Assembly: GCF_901933205.1 (NCBI RefSeq)
Contig: NC_044576.1
Location: 6,915,024-6,979,023 of the forward strand
Reading direction: 5' to 3'
Origin: Camarhynchus parvulus
Lineage: Eukaryota > Chordata > Aves > Passeriformes > Thraupidae
Length of the DNA: 64,000 nucleotides
A program made the position numbers and the translations under genes. Under the pieces are notes generated by a model. That model was not told the origin of the DNA. It saw only the letters and a program-made list of their open reading frames with translations, and did not search any database. Below are positions 12,601-24,600 of the stretch, piece by piece (the first letter of the stretch is position 1; the number at the start of each line of letters is the position of its first letter).

Positions 12601-15600
12601 CCCTGCCATGACATACCACCTGTGCAAACAGTGCCAAACAGCTCAGCAGATGTCCCCCATCTGTTCCTGCTAAGGTGTTGCCACTGGTTTCCCACTCTGC
12701 CTGTGACATTGAAGCAAATTATAGGAGCACAGAAATATAGGGACCCTTCAGACTCTGTCCTGCTCTTTTTCCCCACAACTACCTGCATTTTTTTTCACTC
12801 TGTTAATTTGCAAAAAAAATTTATTTGGGATGATATTTAATCTTCTCCTTATATTTCTTTTTTCATGGACTTGTTCATCCCAACTTCAGAGTCCATCCAG
12901 CCAAGACAAATCAAAAGATTTCTAAATGTGTAAAGCATTTTTCCAGGTGGTGGTCCTTTCTCTTTAAAATGCTGCCGAGGGGCTCCCCTTCCTTTCTACC
13001 TTGCCTGACTTGTACACCCTTAACTGCAGAACCCCAGTTATAAGTTGCTTTCTGAAAATAAAGATTTTGATAGTTTTCTCAGTTGCTTCTATTTATTTAC
13101 CAGAAGCTTAGAAGGGAAGTTGGCTCAAAGAATGGCTTGTAGTCCAGTAACTGCGTGCACCTCACACCCCAGCAGTGGGAGGATTGCCACAGAAGAAACC
13201 TCAGGGCCAGCAGGGAACCAGGCTGAAAAGGGGAATTGCAGAGTTTCTTCTACATTCCTCTCTCTGCTGAGATTGTCTTTTCTTGGGTATAATACAGGAG
13301 GAGATTATAACTTTTGGAAGCAAGATATTTCAGTAGAATTATTTCTACATGATATAGATTTTTTTTTATTGTAGCACAATAAAAATGTTGGCTGTGGTGG
13401 GCTGCAGTAAATCACTCAGGTTTAAATTAGTTCATTTAAAGCTATTCTTTCGATTATACAACCAAGAATTCTTTTATTAGATGGTAACATAATCAGTTTC
13501 AGCAGTTATGCAGCATATGATTGTTATTATCTTGTTATTAGTTCGTGACACAGTAAGATCTTTCCTAATGTTTGCTAATTACTGGAATACTTTAAAAATG
13601 TAAAAGCCTTTGCCTTCTGCAAAGGCAGCTAAAGGCAGATGGCAGCGTTCCTCAGTGTTTGTAGGCTTTGGGGCAGAGCTCAGTCTGGTGGTGCCATGCT
13701 CTGATTAAATGCAGGAGTGAGTGTGGATGCACGCTGTAATGTGCTGACATGCTGCACTTCCCCCTCTGCATTCCCATCAGTGGGAAGAGAAGTTGTCACC
13801 CACTTTTGTGTGCTCTTTACTGTTGGATATCCCATCTGGATTGAGAAGAATAAGCAAGTGCTTTTCTTAGGCGTGCTCTCTGCACTGCTTTGCTTTATTG
13901 GTGAAGGCTGATAATCCTATTTACTAAATAACAAGTCCTTTTATAGGTGTGATCTTTGAATAAACTGGTATCAGAAAATAATGTCATTTCAAAATGTGGG
14001 TCTCTCACAAAGCCTGGATGGGTAAGAAACTAGCATCTGTTAGGATGACATGAACTGCTTCTATTATCTTGTTGATATTTCTTCAATAATGCATTCTAAT
14101 GGAATTTGAATTCAATAAGTTTAATTACTAATGCAGTTCAATTCATGGTGAGATGCTTCATGTGCTATCATGAAAACAGAAAGAAAATTTCTACTGCAGT
14201 CTTTCTGCAAGGCATTCTTCAGAAATGCTCCATAAAGAGGAAAGTATGGAAGAAACAGATTTACTTCTGTGGAGAGAAAGTGGGAACAAACTAAAACTAC
14301 TTGCCAAAGTAAGGTATTTTTGTCTGTGACCCATTTGGAAAGAGGCAGGAAGCAATAGTCACCCATCTGCAGGAGAAGGGCTGCAGCAGTGTTTTGGCAC
14401 AGAGTTTGCACCAAGAGATGAAACTCAGACTGGTACTGGTCTGACGCCTGGTGACGTGGATGAAACAAATCCTTGGCCTCATTCCAAGTCCACATAAACA
14501 TTTATAAAAGCATTGCAGTAATGGTGTAGGTCATATAATTCTCCAGAAATGCTCAAGCATCAGATTCCAGTGATGTTTTTAAATGAGAACACAGCACAGT
14601 TGCTCTGTTGTTCCAAAGAGGATGATGTCCAGCACATGGGCAAGGTGACTCTCAGTGTCAGAATTCCATCACAAATAAACCACTTAAAGCTGTTTATTAA
14701 AAATAACTCCTCCTCTAAAGCTTTCATGCCCTCTGGAAATCTTCTGCTTTCTTGTTACTTCTTCAGGAGAGGATTGGCTTACAGTTTTTTGTATCTATAT
14801 TTGACTAGTGCCAGAGGACTGCAGATGAATTTTGTCATCCTGCCCTAAATGCTTTTTGTTATATAGTTCTTTTTCTCCTCCACCCACCTATGCCCACTCT
14901 TATTTTGCACATAATTTCTGAGATTTGCTTCTTGTTTAGGACGTCTTGGGCCAGATTCAGAAGGAGAAATAGATATGCAGTTCCCAATATCCGCTATCCA
15001 TGATTTTAAAATCAGGTTGGGGCTGTGGTTGAGTACAACATAGAGGAAATTTTCAAATTTCTCTGTTCAGGAAAGGCTTGGTTCAGCTGAATATCATGGG
15101 AAGAGGGTCTGTGCCCTGTGTCTGTCACACACAGAGGTGGGAAGCCCTTTGTCCAACCTGTGCACACAGAGCTGCTCAGCCCCAAAGCTGAGCTCCTTGG
15201 GTTTTGGAGGGGAAAGCACTGGGGCTGGCAGAGGGTGCCAGGACAGAGTAACACCCGTGTGTAGCTGCAATACTGTCAGGCTGAGACCAGCTTAGGGCTG
15301 TGCCCCTCCAGCTGAGCTCTAACAGCTCCCTTCTTGGAAAAATGCAGGGTGATTGTGCTCCACACTGCAGTTTTGCCACTTATAAAAGCAGATAAAAACT
15401 GAGCAGGAAAGCCATTCACATGGAGAAGTTCTTCAGAAAGCCTTTTTGTAATGTTCTATGTGGAGTGCTCCACTGAATCTTTCTGTGTGACTGTCTTCTT
15501 TTTTTTTTAATTAGGAAATTCACTTCCCATACCTTGTGAATCCATAAAACTTGTTTGAAAGAATAATTTTCAGGAGAAAAAAAAATCAATGAGCTATGAC

Positions 15601-18600
15601 AAGGTTAAGGGTTTTTTTATATAAAATTTAAAAGAATTACGTAAGGTTTTGAAATTTCACAGGTCAGATGCATTCCAAATAGCATTTTCTGAGACTTGAG
15701 AGCTGCTGAGATATTCCGTAGCTGGTGCAATTATCAGGTTACAGCATGCCAAGGAGCAAAAAGGCCTCCTCCCATCATGTACTCGAGCAGTGAAACTGCA
15801 AGTCATTATGTACATAACAGGGACAGGGAAAACACTGTCCGTGATAACCTCCGTTTTCTTCTCCTAGTCCTGATCAGCATGTTCTGTCTTGCAAACGTGC
15901 TGTTCAAATGTACTAAACCTGCATTTATTAGGAATGTAGTGACAGTGACAGTGAGATTGAGAGTGACTCAAGCTCAGGTGAAGAGCAGAGAATTACCACG
16001 AGGGTTTACCGACGGCGGTTGATTCTGAAGGTACTTTGTGATTTCCTTTCTTGAGGTGATGCTGGCATGAACATGGGTTTGGTCTGCTGTGTCAGAATGT
16101 CACTTTTGGCATACTGGAGCCCCTGTGGTAGTGTGCTTTCCATGGCCAGTATGGATTGATAACCCAGTGCTAGGTTGCCTTTCCTTGCTTTTAACACAGG
16201 GTTATGGGTGTCTTCTGTTGGAAAACAACTGTGCTGCATGGAGTGCTGTGTCCTTCACTGCCACTGCTGTGCATGGCATCTCAAAGGCTGCAGCTAGATG
16301 CAGCATGTTGGTGTCCTGTAGAGCAAATATGAGCCACTGAGAAAGATGGGTAACAACATTTCCTTTTTTTTTTTCTGTTGTTTTAAAAAAATTCTGAGTT
16401 ATAAGTTAAACATTTTCAGGAATATATGAGTGGGATATAGGAAAGTATGAGGCACGTACTCTGGTTGAAACTTGTGGTCTTAAGTGCTTAATGTGTTCTG
16501 GAAAACTTTCTCACTGCAGCAGAGGATCCTGATTTAAATCTACTGAAGTTAATAAAAGTCCTTGCATTGCCTTCAGTAGACTCTATTTAGTATATTTATT
16601 TACAGATAGCCTTTACTTACAGCACAATATACTACATACACTGATAACAATGGTATCATCATATAAGTAATTGTATTTGCCCTTATAATATTTTTATGTG
16701 GTCGTACAGTATGACATTATTTTTCTACAGCATAGAGCATGAGAAAATAAGTCTCTAACATAAACCATTATGTAATTCCTCAGTAACCTACAGGATTTAT
16801 TAGATTCTTATTAGAAAATCATGCAGTCAAGCCCTGACAAAAACCAGCAGGGCACCTTGGTGCTGTCACAGCACTGGTGCAGTTTGCCTAAACTGTAATT
16901 GTTACTTTAGGAGTAAATTGTGACATTTCAATTGCACATATCTATATCACTGTTGCTTGCATGCTTTGTCAAGAGGAGTCTGCACACCACAGCAGGCACT
17001 GCACCTTTTGTGTAATGTGGGTGGCAGATAGGCTGCTCTGCACAGCTGCCAAAGAGTCCAAGGTGCAGATGCTTTTGGAAGAGGAAGGGTGACTTTTCTG
17101 GCTGCCTCCACCATGGATTCCTTCAGAATACCTGTTTGGGACAGGACAGGAATGGCAGAACTGAGCTCAGCAGAAATGAATGTTTTGTCTGATCCCCCAT
17201 CTCCCCAGGCAGAACCTGCTGCCTTCCCTGAAAGGCCCTGGGCCTGTCAGGGTATAACCCTTCCTCAGTAATTCCCCCTGCAGATAAGCCCTGACTGCTG
17301 AGGCTCAGGAATGTGGTTTCTGTTTTCAAACAGGGCAGACCCCTCCAGTGCTGCAGGAGTCTCTGGTAACACAGAGAGTGTGAGTGTGCTGCAGATTCAA
17401 AGGCTGCATAGTTGGCCTGTGGCTAAGGGCCCCCACCCAATTTATGTCTGAACTATTTTGGTGTCCGCTGGTTTGCAGTCAGGAAGTGTTGGAGTAGAAA
17501 AGAGGAAAGCGTGTCAAAGGCAGCTTTCTCTTGCTCTCTCTCTTACAGCCCCTGTGTTCAGAGAAAGGCACAGAAAATTGGTTTTAAATGTGGTGGTATA
17601 ATTTGGGGTAGAACTTCTAGCAGAGCCGTGGTAAAGCAGCATATTTAGTGTTTAGGAATATTTAGGAATCTGCAGCTAGTGCAGACCCGGTGGGAAGGGT
17701 GTGCATGGCGAGTGGAGGCGGCTCTTGGGAACGTGTCTGATCTCAGCTGGATTGGAGCTGTACCTGTCTCTTGATTAGAAAACACATGTGATTCTTTGGT
17801 TATTTTCTGATCATTTATGGCTTCTTTTTTTATCCCCCACTCTGCATCTTAAGACAAGCTCAAAAGAGAACACGAGAAAGTTTGAAAGCAACAATCATCA
17901 GACCTTTTAGAGAAAGAATTTGATAGTGGAAGCAACCATTTTGGGCATGTAAAGTTCATGAAATGGTGGTATGAAATGGAAAAATCAAGATTTAACATTT
18001 TTAGGGACCTGGACTTTTTTCTGCATGTTCCCAAGAGCAGAGGTTCACTTTGGGTGGACTGAAATCACAGTGAGAGCATGCACAAGCTGAGGTACAGCTC
18101 CTCCGTCAGGGAAGAGCTCTCAGGATGCAGAGGCCTGGAGCAATGCTCACAGTCTGCAGAGGGAAAAGAACTCCCTCTGCTGCTACAGGGCCCTGAGCAG
18201 TGACCAGGAGCAGCAGGTTCTCACCTGCCAGTGCCTCAGTGCCTGGCAGAGTGGGTGCTGTGCCCACAGCCAGCTCATGTCCAGCAGCAGGGGGCAGGGG
18301 ATGAGGGTGGGCTTGGAGCCTCCACTGAGCAGAACCACATGTGGGAACAGTGTTGTTTTACTACAGCCTTTATTAATAGGATCATAGAATGGCTTGGGTT
18401 GGAAGGGACATTAAAGATTGTCCAGTTCTAACCTTGTGCCATGGGCAAGGACACTCACCAGGATGCTCAGAGCCCCATCCAGTCTGGCCTTGAGCATTCC
18501 ACAGATGGAATCCACAACATCCATCCAACCCAGCTCCTCTGGGCAACCTGTGCCAGTGTCTCACCATCCTCACAGTAAAGAATTTTTTCCTAATATTAAT

Positions 18601-21600
18601 CGCTCTTCCTAGTATTCATTACTGCCTGCATGTTGTATTTAAAGCAACAGAGGTACTCACATACCTAGCAGGCATAAAGTTCGCTGGCACTGAAGCCTTG
18701 AGGATAAATTGAGTCCTGTGGAAAAAAGGCTTTGCCATGTGCCACCACAGGTACAGTCAGAGCTGAATTGCTTCATTACCTTTGCTCTGCTTTCCCAACT
18801 TGTTTTTCCTTTCCGTGCCATTCTGCAGCATTGCTAACACTATTACTTCCTTTTAACTGCTACCTCAATTCTCTGTCCTGGCCCAAATGTGGGGAAAGGC
18901 TTTTCTCTCCCACAGAGGTATTTTCCCAGCAGTCTAAGAGCTGAGTCCTGTCAAGTGCTCAGTACTCTAGAGCACATTCCCATGGGATTTAGCACTTCAG
19001 AGGGCTGAGCCCATAAAACCAGACAAGCAAGGACTGATGCCCATTTCCACGTGTAATAGGATCCTATTCTAACCTCAAGGTAGTGCAGATGTTTTTGTTT
19101 TTCTTCCTTTCCCCTCTTGTATTCACATGGTGGATTGATGGGATGGAGCGCTGCAAAAGAAATGGGTTTATGGTAGTGCAGGAATGCGAGCAATTAGCAC
19201 ACGGGGAAAATAAGAGTGCTTGCCACAATGTGGACATTCAGAGCCTGACCCAAAGCTCTAGTTATTCAGCCATGGCAGGAATCAGTGTCCAGTTTCTCAT
19301 GCTTTTTCAGAGATTGTGAAATCTTTCATGGATACAAATTTTTTGGCTAAAGCTGTTTTAGTAAGATTCTTGCCAAAAGGTTTATGGTAGAATGTAATGG
19401 AAAGTAAAATATATTTCTAAGCAGTGGTTATTCAAATCTGAGGTGATTTAGTATCTTGTACTTTTGCTATTTCTTGACAACTTTTATTGAAGATTTCTCT
19501 CTTTCTGTGCATTTTTCCCATGAAATGCCCCTTTACTGATTGTGGAGAGTTTGGTTCAGCCTGCAGGGGAGAAGTGGCCTGAGCAGCAGTTAGCCAAAGC
19601 TAGAGCCAGCCAGCAGCTTCCACGGTCTTGCTATTCAGGGGAAGCTTATTTATGGAAAATAAAATGTGGCCATCCTGTAGGTGATAAGAATTAAGTGCCT
19701 GTGCCCTCTGTGAGAAAAATGGGAACCATTTCCTCTTGTGTATTCAGCTGGGCACAGGTCTCCACTGCAGTCTCTTTCTGGCTGGGAGAGCTGCAGGTAA
19801 ATGCCCTCTCCCTGTCCTGCCCCATGAGAGTTGGAGCTGCTGGCCTCAGTAAGGTAATGTGGAATAAATCAAGCCCCAGACTGCAAGTTCTGAGGTGTGC
19901 CCTCCTTGCCACATGCACCAGACTATGCCCCAGCTCCCAGCAATGGACTACACTCTGCCCCATTTGCACCCTTGGCTCTCAGGTCTCCTTGCCTTGCCTG
20001 TTTTGTTGGGATTTTTCTCCCCCTCCTGTGGCTTTAGCAATACATCTGCAAACAAGCAACTACAGACTCAGCACGGGCGCAGGCGGAGAGTTGTGGCATC
20101 TGATTAACAAGGTCTCCCTGAGTAGGCAGAACTCACTAATGAAAATGACCTTAATGAAAGATGTTTGTTTCTCCTGCTGCTGCCACAGAGGCTCGAGACC
20201 CCAAGGAGACTGAGGCGCAGCTGCTGCTCATGCATCACAAGAATGTGATCTCAGGACTGAGGGGATTATGCCCTGATGCTGGCTTAGGCCAGTGAGGGAA
20301 GAGGTCTGAGCGCTCTGTGCAGCTTCTGTTCCCATTGCGGCATCGCCTCTGGTCTTTGGCAAAATTAAATATTTAGGATCTTTCCATCTTGCTTATTTCC
20401 TCCTGCTTTTAAATTCCTTTTTATCCATGACGGTAAGATGCATTCAGCTGCACCTTTTTTCTCCACTGTTTCAACAACACTAGATGTATGGGGGGAATAA
20501 AAGGGACTATTATCCCTCTAGTAACAAAACAAACAGGAAAGAAAACCAGAGCTCTGACAAATCTACAGTGAACTTTGGCACAACACTGCAGCACTGACTG
20601 TATAACTCCATTTATCTGAAGGTCCCTGGGAACACCCATAATCTGCAAATAGCTGTTAAGAAAATCAGTGGAGCTGGCAGAAGACTTTGAGGAAACTGCT
20701 CTTTGCTTCTCCTGCCCTGGAGAGCAGCAGAGAGAGGATACCAGCTGGTTTTGGCAGGACTACACTCCAGCGAGCAGGGTGACATTAAAGCACTCTGCTT
20801 TGCAAAGCTTCCTGGCATGTTCTGGAGCTGAGGCTTGCAGACTGCAGCCTTTGTATGCTTTAGTCCCAGGGATATAACTGGGCTTCCAGTAATCACGGTA
20901 TTAACTTTTCTCCCTGCCTTTCTAAAGCTTTTGGTATTGTGACAGTGATTTTGACTGGTCAAGGGTAAAATGAAGCCTACATAAGTATGATGCAGCGGAA
21001 AGAATTTTATTCTCTAGCTGTGACGCAGATGCACCAGCTTTGTGTTTAAAAACAGCTTTTGTTGACAAGGTCATCTAATGTGCCATTCTAACCCAATGTT
21101 GGTTTGAGCTCTTGCAACTAAAACTGCCAGTGGGTAGGGTTTTTTCCGTAGCAAACATCCATCTTTTTAACTGCATAGAATTAGAAAAGTCAGTAAATCA
21201 GATCTACCTCCTGCCAGTTGTGAGCCCTCCTGCAATTTGTTTAACTACCCACCAGCAAGAGAATTGTGAAAGCTGGATTTCATGCACGCTGACTGCTGAG
21301 TATTTACAGCATTCATCCTTAAATTGTGCTTAAAGAAGCATGTAGCTAATTAAAACCCAAGATTCACCACACCTTTAAAACTGCATTTTCTTCCAGGAGA
21401 CATCTTTCAGTGCAGCAGTACACTTTTCATTTCATTTGAAGCAGAACACAGTAATTCTTGCTAGGTTGTTTTAAGGTTGTTGACTTGCTCAACCTGCAGT
21501 AAGGAGTCAAAGAACCAGTACATGAAAGTGGTGTTGGTGTGCCAAGTAACCTGGTGACTAATAACAGTCTTGCTCCTGGCCATGTTGTTTTATTTCTGGT

Positions 21601-24600
21601 TTTCATGGGTTTTATTGTAGTGGCTTTGGAGACCCTACTCCTGAGAGGGAACCTTTCCATACCTCTGTGCTCCATGGGATGTCTGTGCCAGGGTTCCCTC
21701 CTGCTCCTTGGGGTACTGTGTTGGAGCCCACTGGGGAGTCTCTGAACCCACACGTGGAAGGCCAGGAAAGAAACTGTGCATCTAGTTCCCCATCTGCTCT
21801 CATCTGATTAGAGTGTGAAGCCTCCAGAATCAGTCTTTCCCCCTGCCATCTCTGTGAGTAGGAAAGCCCACAGGTTTCAGTTCCCAAACCCTTTGCCGGG
21901 TCGCTGGCCCTGCCTGGCAGCAGCCCCGTCCCTCTCTGGTGAGAAAGGAAGCAGCCGGCTGCCGCTGGGGCCCCACTCGCCCAGGCACCAACCTCACACT
22001 TCCCTCCCCCTGCACAGAGCCCGGTGCTCTGCCTGGGCAGGTGTGCCATTTCTCCTTCTGGGGAGTGAATTTTTCAAGCTCCATCTGAAGGCTTCAGTAG
22101 CTGTTTGTTCTGTGCTTTTGTAGGGATGCCAGCATTCCCTGGCCCAGGCACCTCAGCTAGGTGTGTCTGAGGCACAGGACCTCATCCTTGTGTCCCTGTG
22201 CGCTGGAATCCACCTGGCTGTGGAGCCTGTCCTTCTCTTGGCAGTGCTTCCTGAAGCACCAAAGTTCAGCAAGTTGTACAGCTTGCTAAGAGCCTGTGAA
22301 AGCCTGGGGAAAAAGATGTGTAAAATATCTGAATTCTGTTGCTTAAGTGGTGACTTCAGTACAACTTTCAATGTGAAACCAGTAGAAATTCTGTACTTGT
22401 GAAGAGGCAAACATGGCCAGGGGCTCTGCTCTGCAGTACTCCCCCCTGGCTCCTGCCTGCTGCCATTGTCCCCAGGCAAGGAAAATGGAAAACCTTGGCT
22501 AGAAAAGACCACAAATGGCTTGTAAACAAAAGGAAAGGTTTGTTTTGCTTAGAGCTTAGAAATAGCATACAATCCCAATGCTATATTGTACATCTTGAAA
22601 AAGCTGCTTTAGTAGGGAATACTGTTTTAAAAAAATACACATGGCATCACTGTATTTGTTTATTATAAAGCAGTGCTAGGAGCTTATGCAGACAACTATG
22701 TAGTGTATAGACCAGTAAATAGAAAATATATTTGCCCTGTGGTGTTCAGTACATTGAAGCATTACAAAAGCTGTAATAGTCTCCTTTCAAATATTGTTTT
22801 GTAGTTAATATTGTTATAATGTTTTTTATGCAATGTTTTCTTTCTGCTTCCTCCCTCTACTTGTAATTTTTCCATAGTGGGTTGAGAGTGAGGGGAGAAG
22901 AAAAGTTCTAGGGATTTTTTTTGTTTGTTTAGGTTATTGATTTACAAGTGGAAATTTTTCATATGTAGGCCAGCTACAGTATCATTATGTTTTCCTTTCT
23001 TATATGAAAGATATAAACACAAACAATGGATAGTTTTGGAGCATCAAAAGCAGTGCTTGCTTCAGCACACAGGTTTGAAAATATGACTTTGTAAGGTAAA
23101 GTTAGCAAAGTTTTTTAGAACATAAGTTCATGACTGCCAGCTGGGCTCAGACTCTAGACTAATGTCATTTATTTATGATTTAAGCAATAATTCCTTTAAG
23201 TGGAATTAAGTCGCTGGCATAGCAGCTAGGAAACTGCTTTTACATTTATTTACACTGGTGCTATAAATTGCTGGTGCTACAAGAAGTGATGGCTGGAGTG
23301 CTGCTGATCTCAATATGTCATGGACCGGGCTGCCGAGGCTCCTCGCCACGGTGGCACCGTGCCGGGCAAAGTGTCACGTAAGACAACTTCCTTCATCTTG
23401 TAAGTGCTGAGAAGTCCTGTCTGTCTTCTGTGTTTGTGTTTAAGACCTCGTGTTTAGCAAGCTATAGGCAGAGCTGTCTTTTTAAGTCCAACATTTCCCC
23501 CATGTTAGACCATGCTTCTGCATGTGCCGAAGCAGAAACGCTGCTGAGTTTCACTGAGAAGTTGTGAAGAGCTAAGGGGTGTCTCACAGGGCTCAGACTG
23601 ACCACTCGATTTTGTTACCCAGAGAGTTCCTGACATGCATTAGTTAATAAGAGCAGTGTGCTAAAAGCTCCCTACAGGCTTTAGGGAAACATCTTGTAGG
23701 ACGAATGCACAGGTATTGCATTGCTAAATGAACGAGGCTTTCAAACAGTTCGTGTGGCATAAAACAAACTGTTACATAAAGTTGAAGCTAGCATGTGCTT
23801 GTTGCTTGGATTGGTGTGCAAATATGTGTGGGTTTGACAGATTATAGGCTCTATTGCTAATCTTATACACGTTCTTTAGGGTGAGGAAGCAAAAAACATT
23901 CCTGGTGAATCTGTAACAGAGGAACAGTTTACCGATGAAGAAGGCAACGTCATCACGAGAAAAGTAATCATGAATTACATCACTGCTCTGAGTCTTTGCA
24001 TTCAAGTAACTTCTTTTAACATACTTTTTCCCTTTAGAATCTAGGAAAAAAATAAAAATCGATACTTTTCATGTATTGCTTCCCACAGATCACCCGGAAG
24101 GTAGTGAGACGTGTTGTTATCCCCCATGAGAGGAAAGTTGGTGAAATGGTAATGCCACGGGGACTACCAGCAAATAACAGTAGGCTCAGAGGGTTGTGTT
24201 GACTGCTAGAAAGTGCTGCTAAAGGGCTGGAGGTTTGCATTTAACAAGAAGCCTTGGCAAAAAGTGCAATGCTTGCGGTTACTGGCCAGTTGTGTGTTGG
24301 AATCACGGGGCAGGGCTGGTGTCCGGGGAGCCTGGCTGAATTCTGTTGGTACAGGGCATCCAGGTCTGTTTCTGTAAAACAGGCAGCAGGTCTGAGCCAT
24401 GGCTTTGGGGCCTGCTTGGTGCCATCAAGTTGAGCAGTGTCTGTGTGTTTAGTTAAGCCCTTGCAGAATCTGTACCTTACAGCTGTAGGTGGATTGTGTG
24501 GCTTTTTCACCAGCCCAGAGGAATGAGCTGTAGTGTGATCCCAGTGGCCTCTTGCTCACCTTGGTGTGATACTCCTGGTGCTGGTGACTGAGGGTTGGCA

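Larger units (their letters stand above)
16031..23879 (+). other. ANK3: Long ANK3 intron between cassettes A and B
   Basis: This 7.8-kb intron contains one CR1 fragment (18377-18612), a GC-rich stretch at about 21840-22040 with chance open frames on both strands, and a small CpG-rich spot at 23315-23380. I find no further exon with an ankyrin-like sequence. Confidence 0.75.

Noticed and set aside
14926..14985. Possible small exon after the acceptor-like CTTCTTGTTTAG at 14938
   Set aside because: In phase 0 it is open for only ten codons before TAG, with no nearby donor or polyA signal and no similarity to ankyrin tails.
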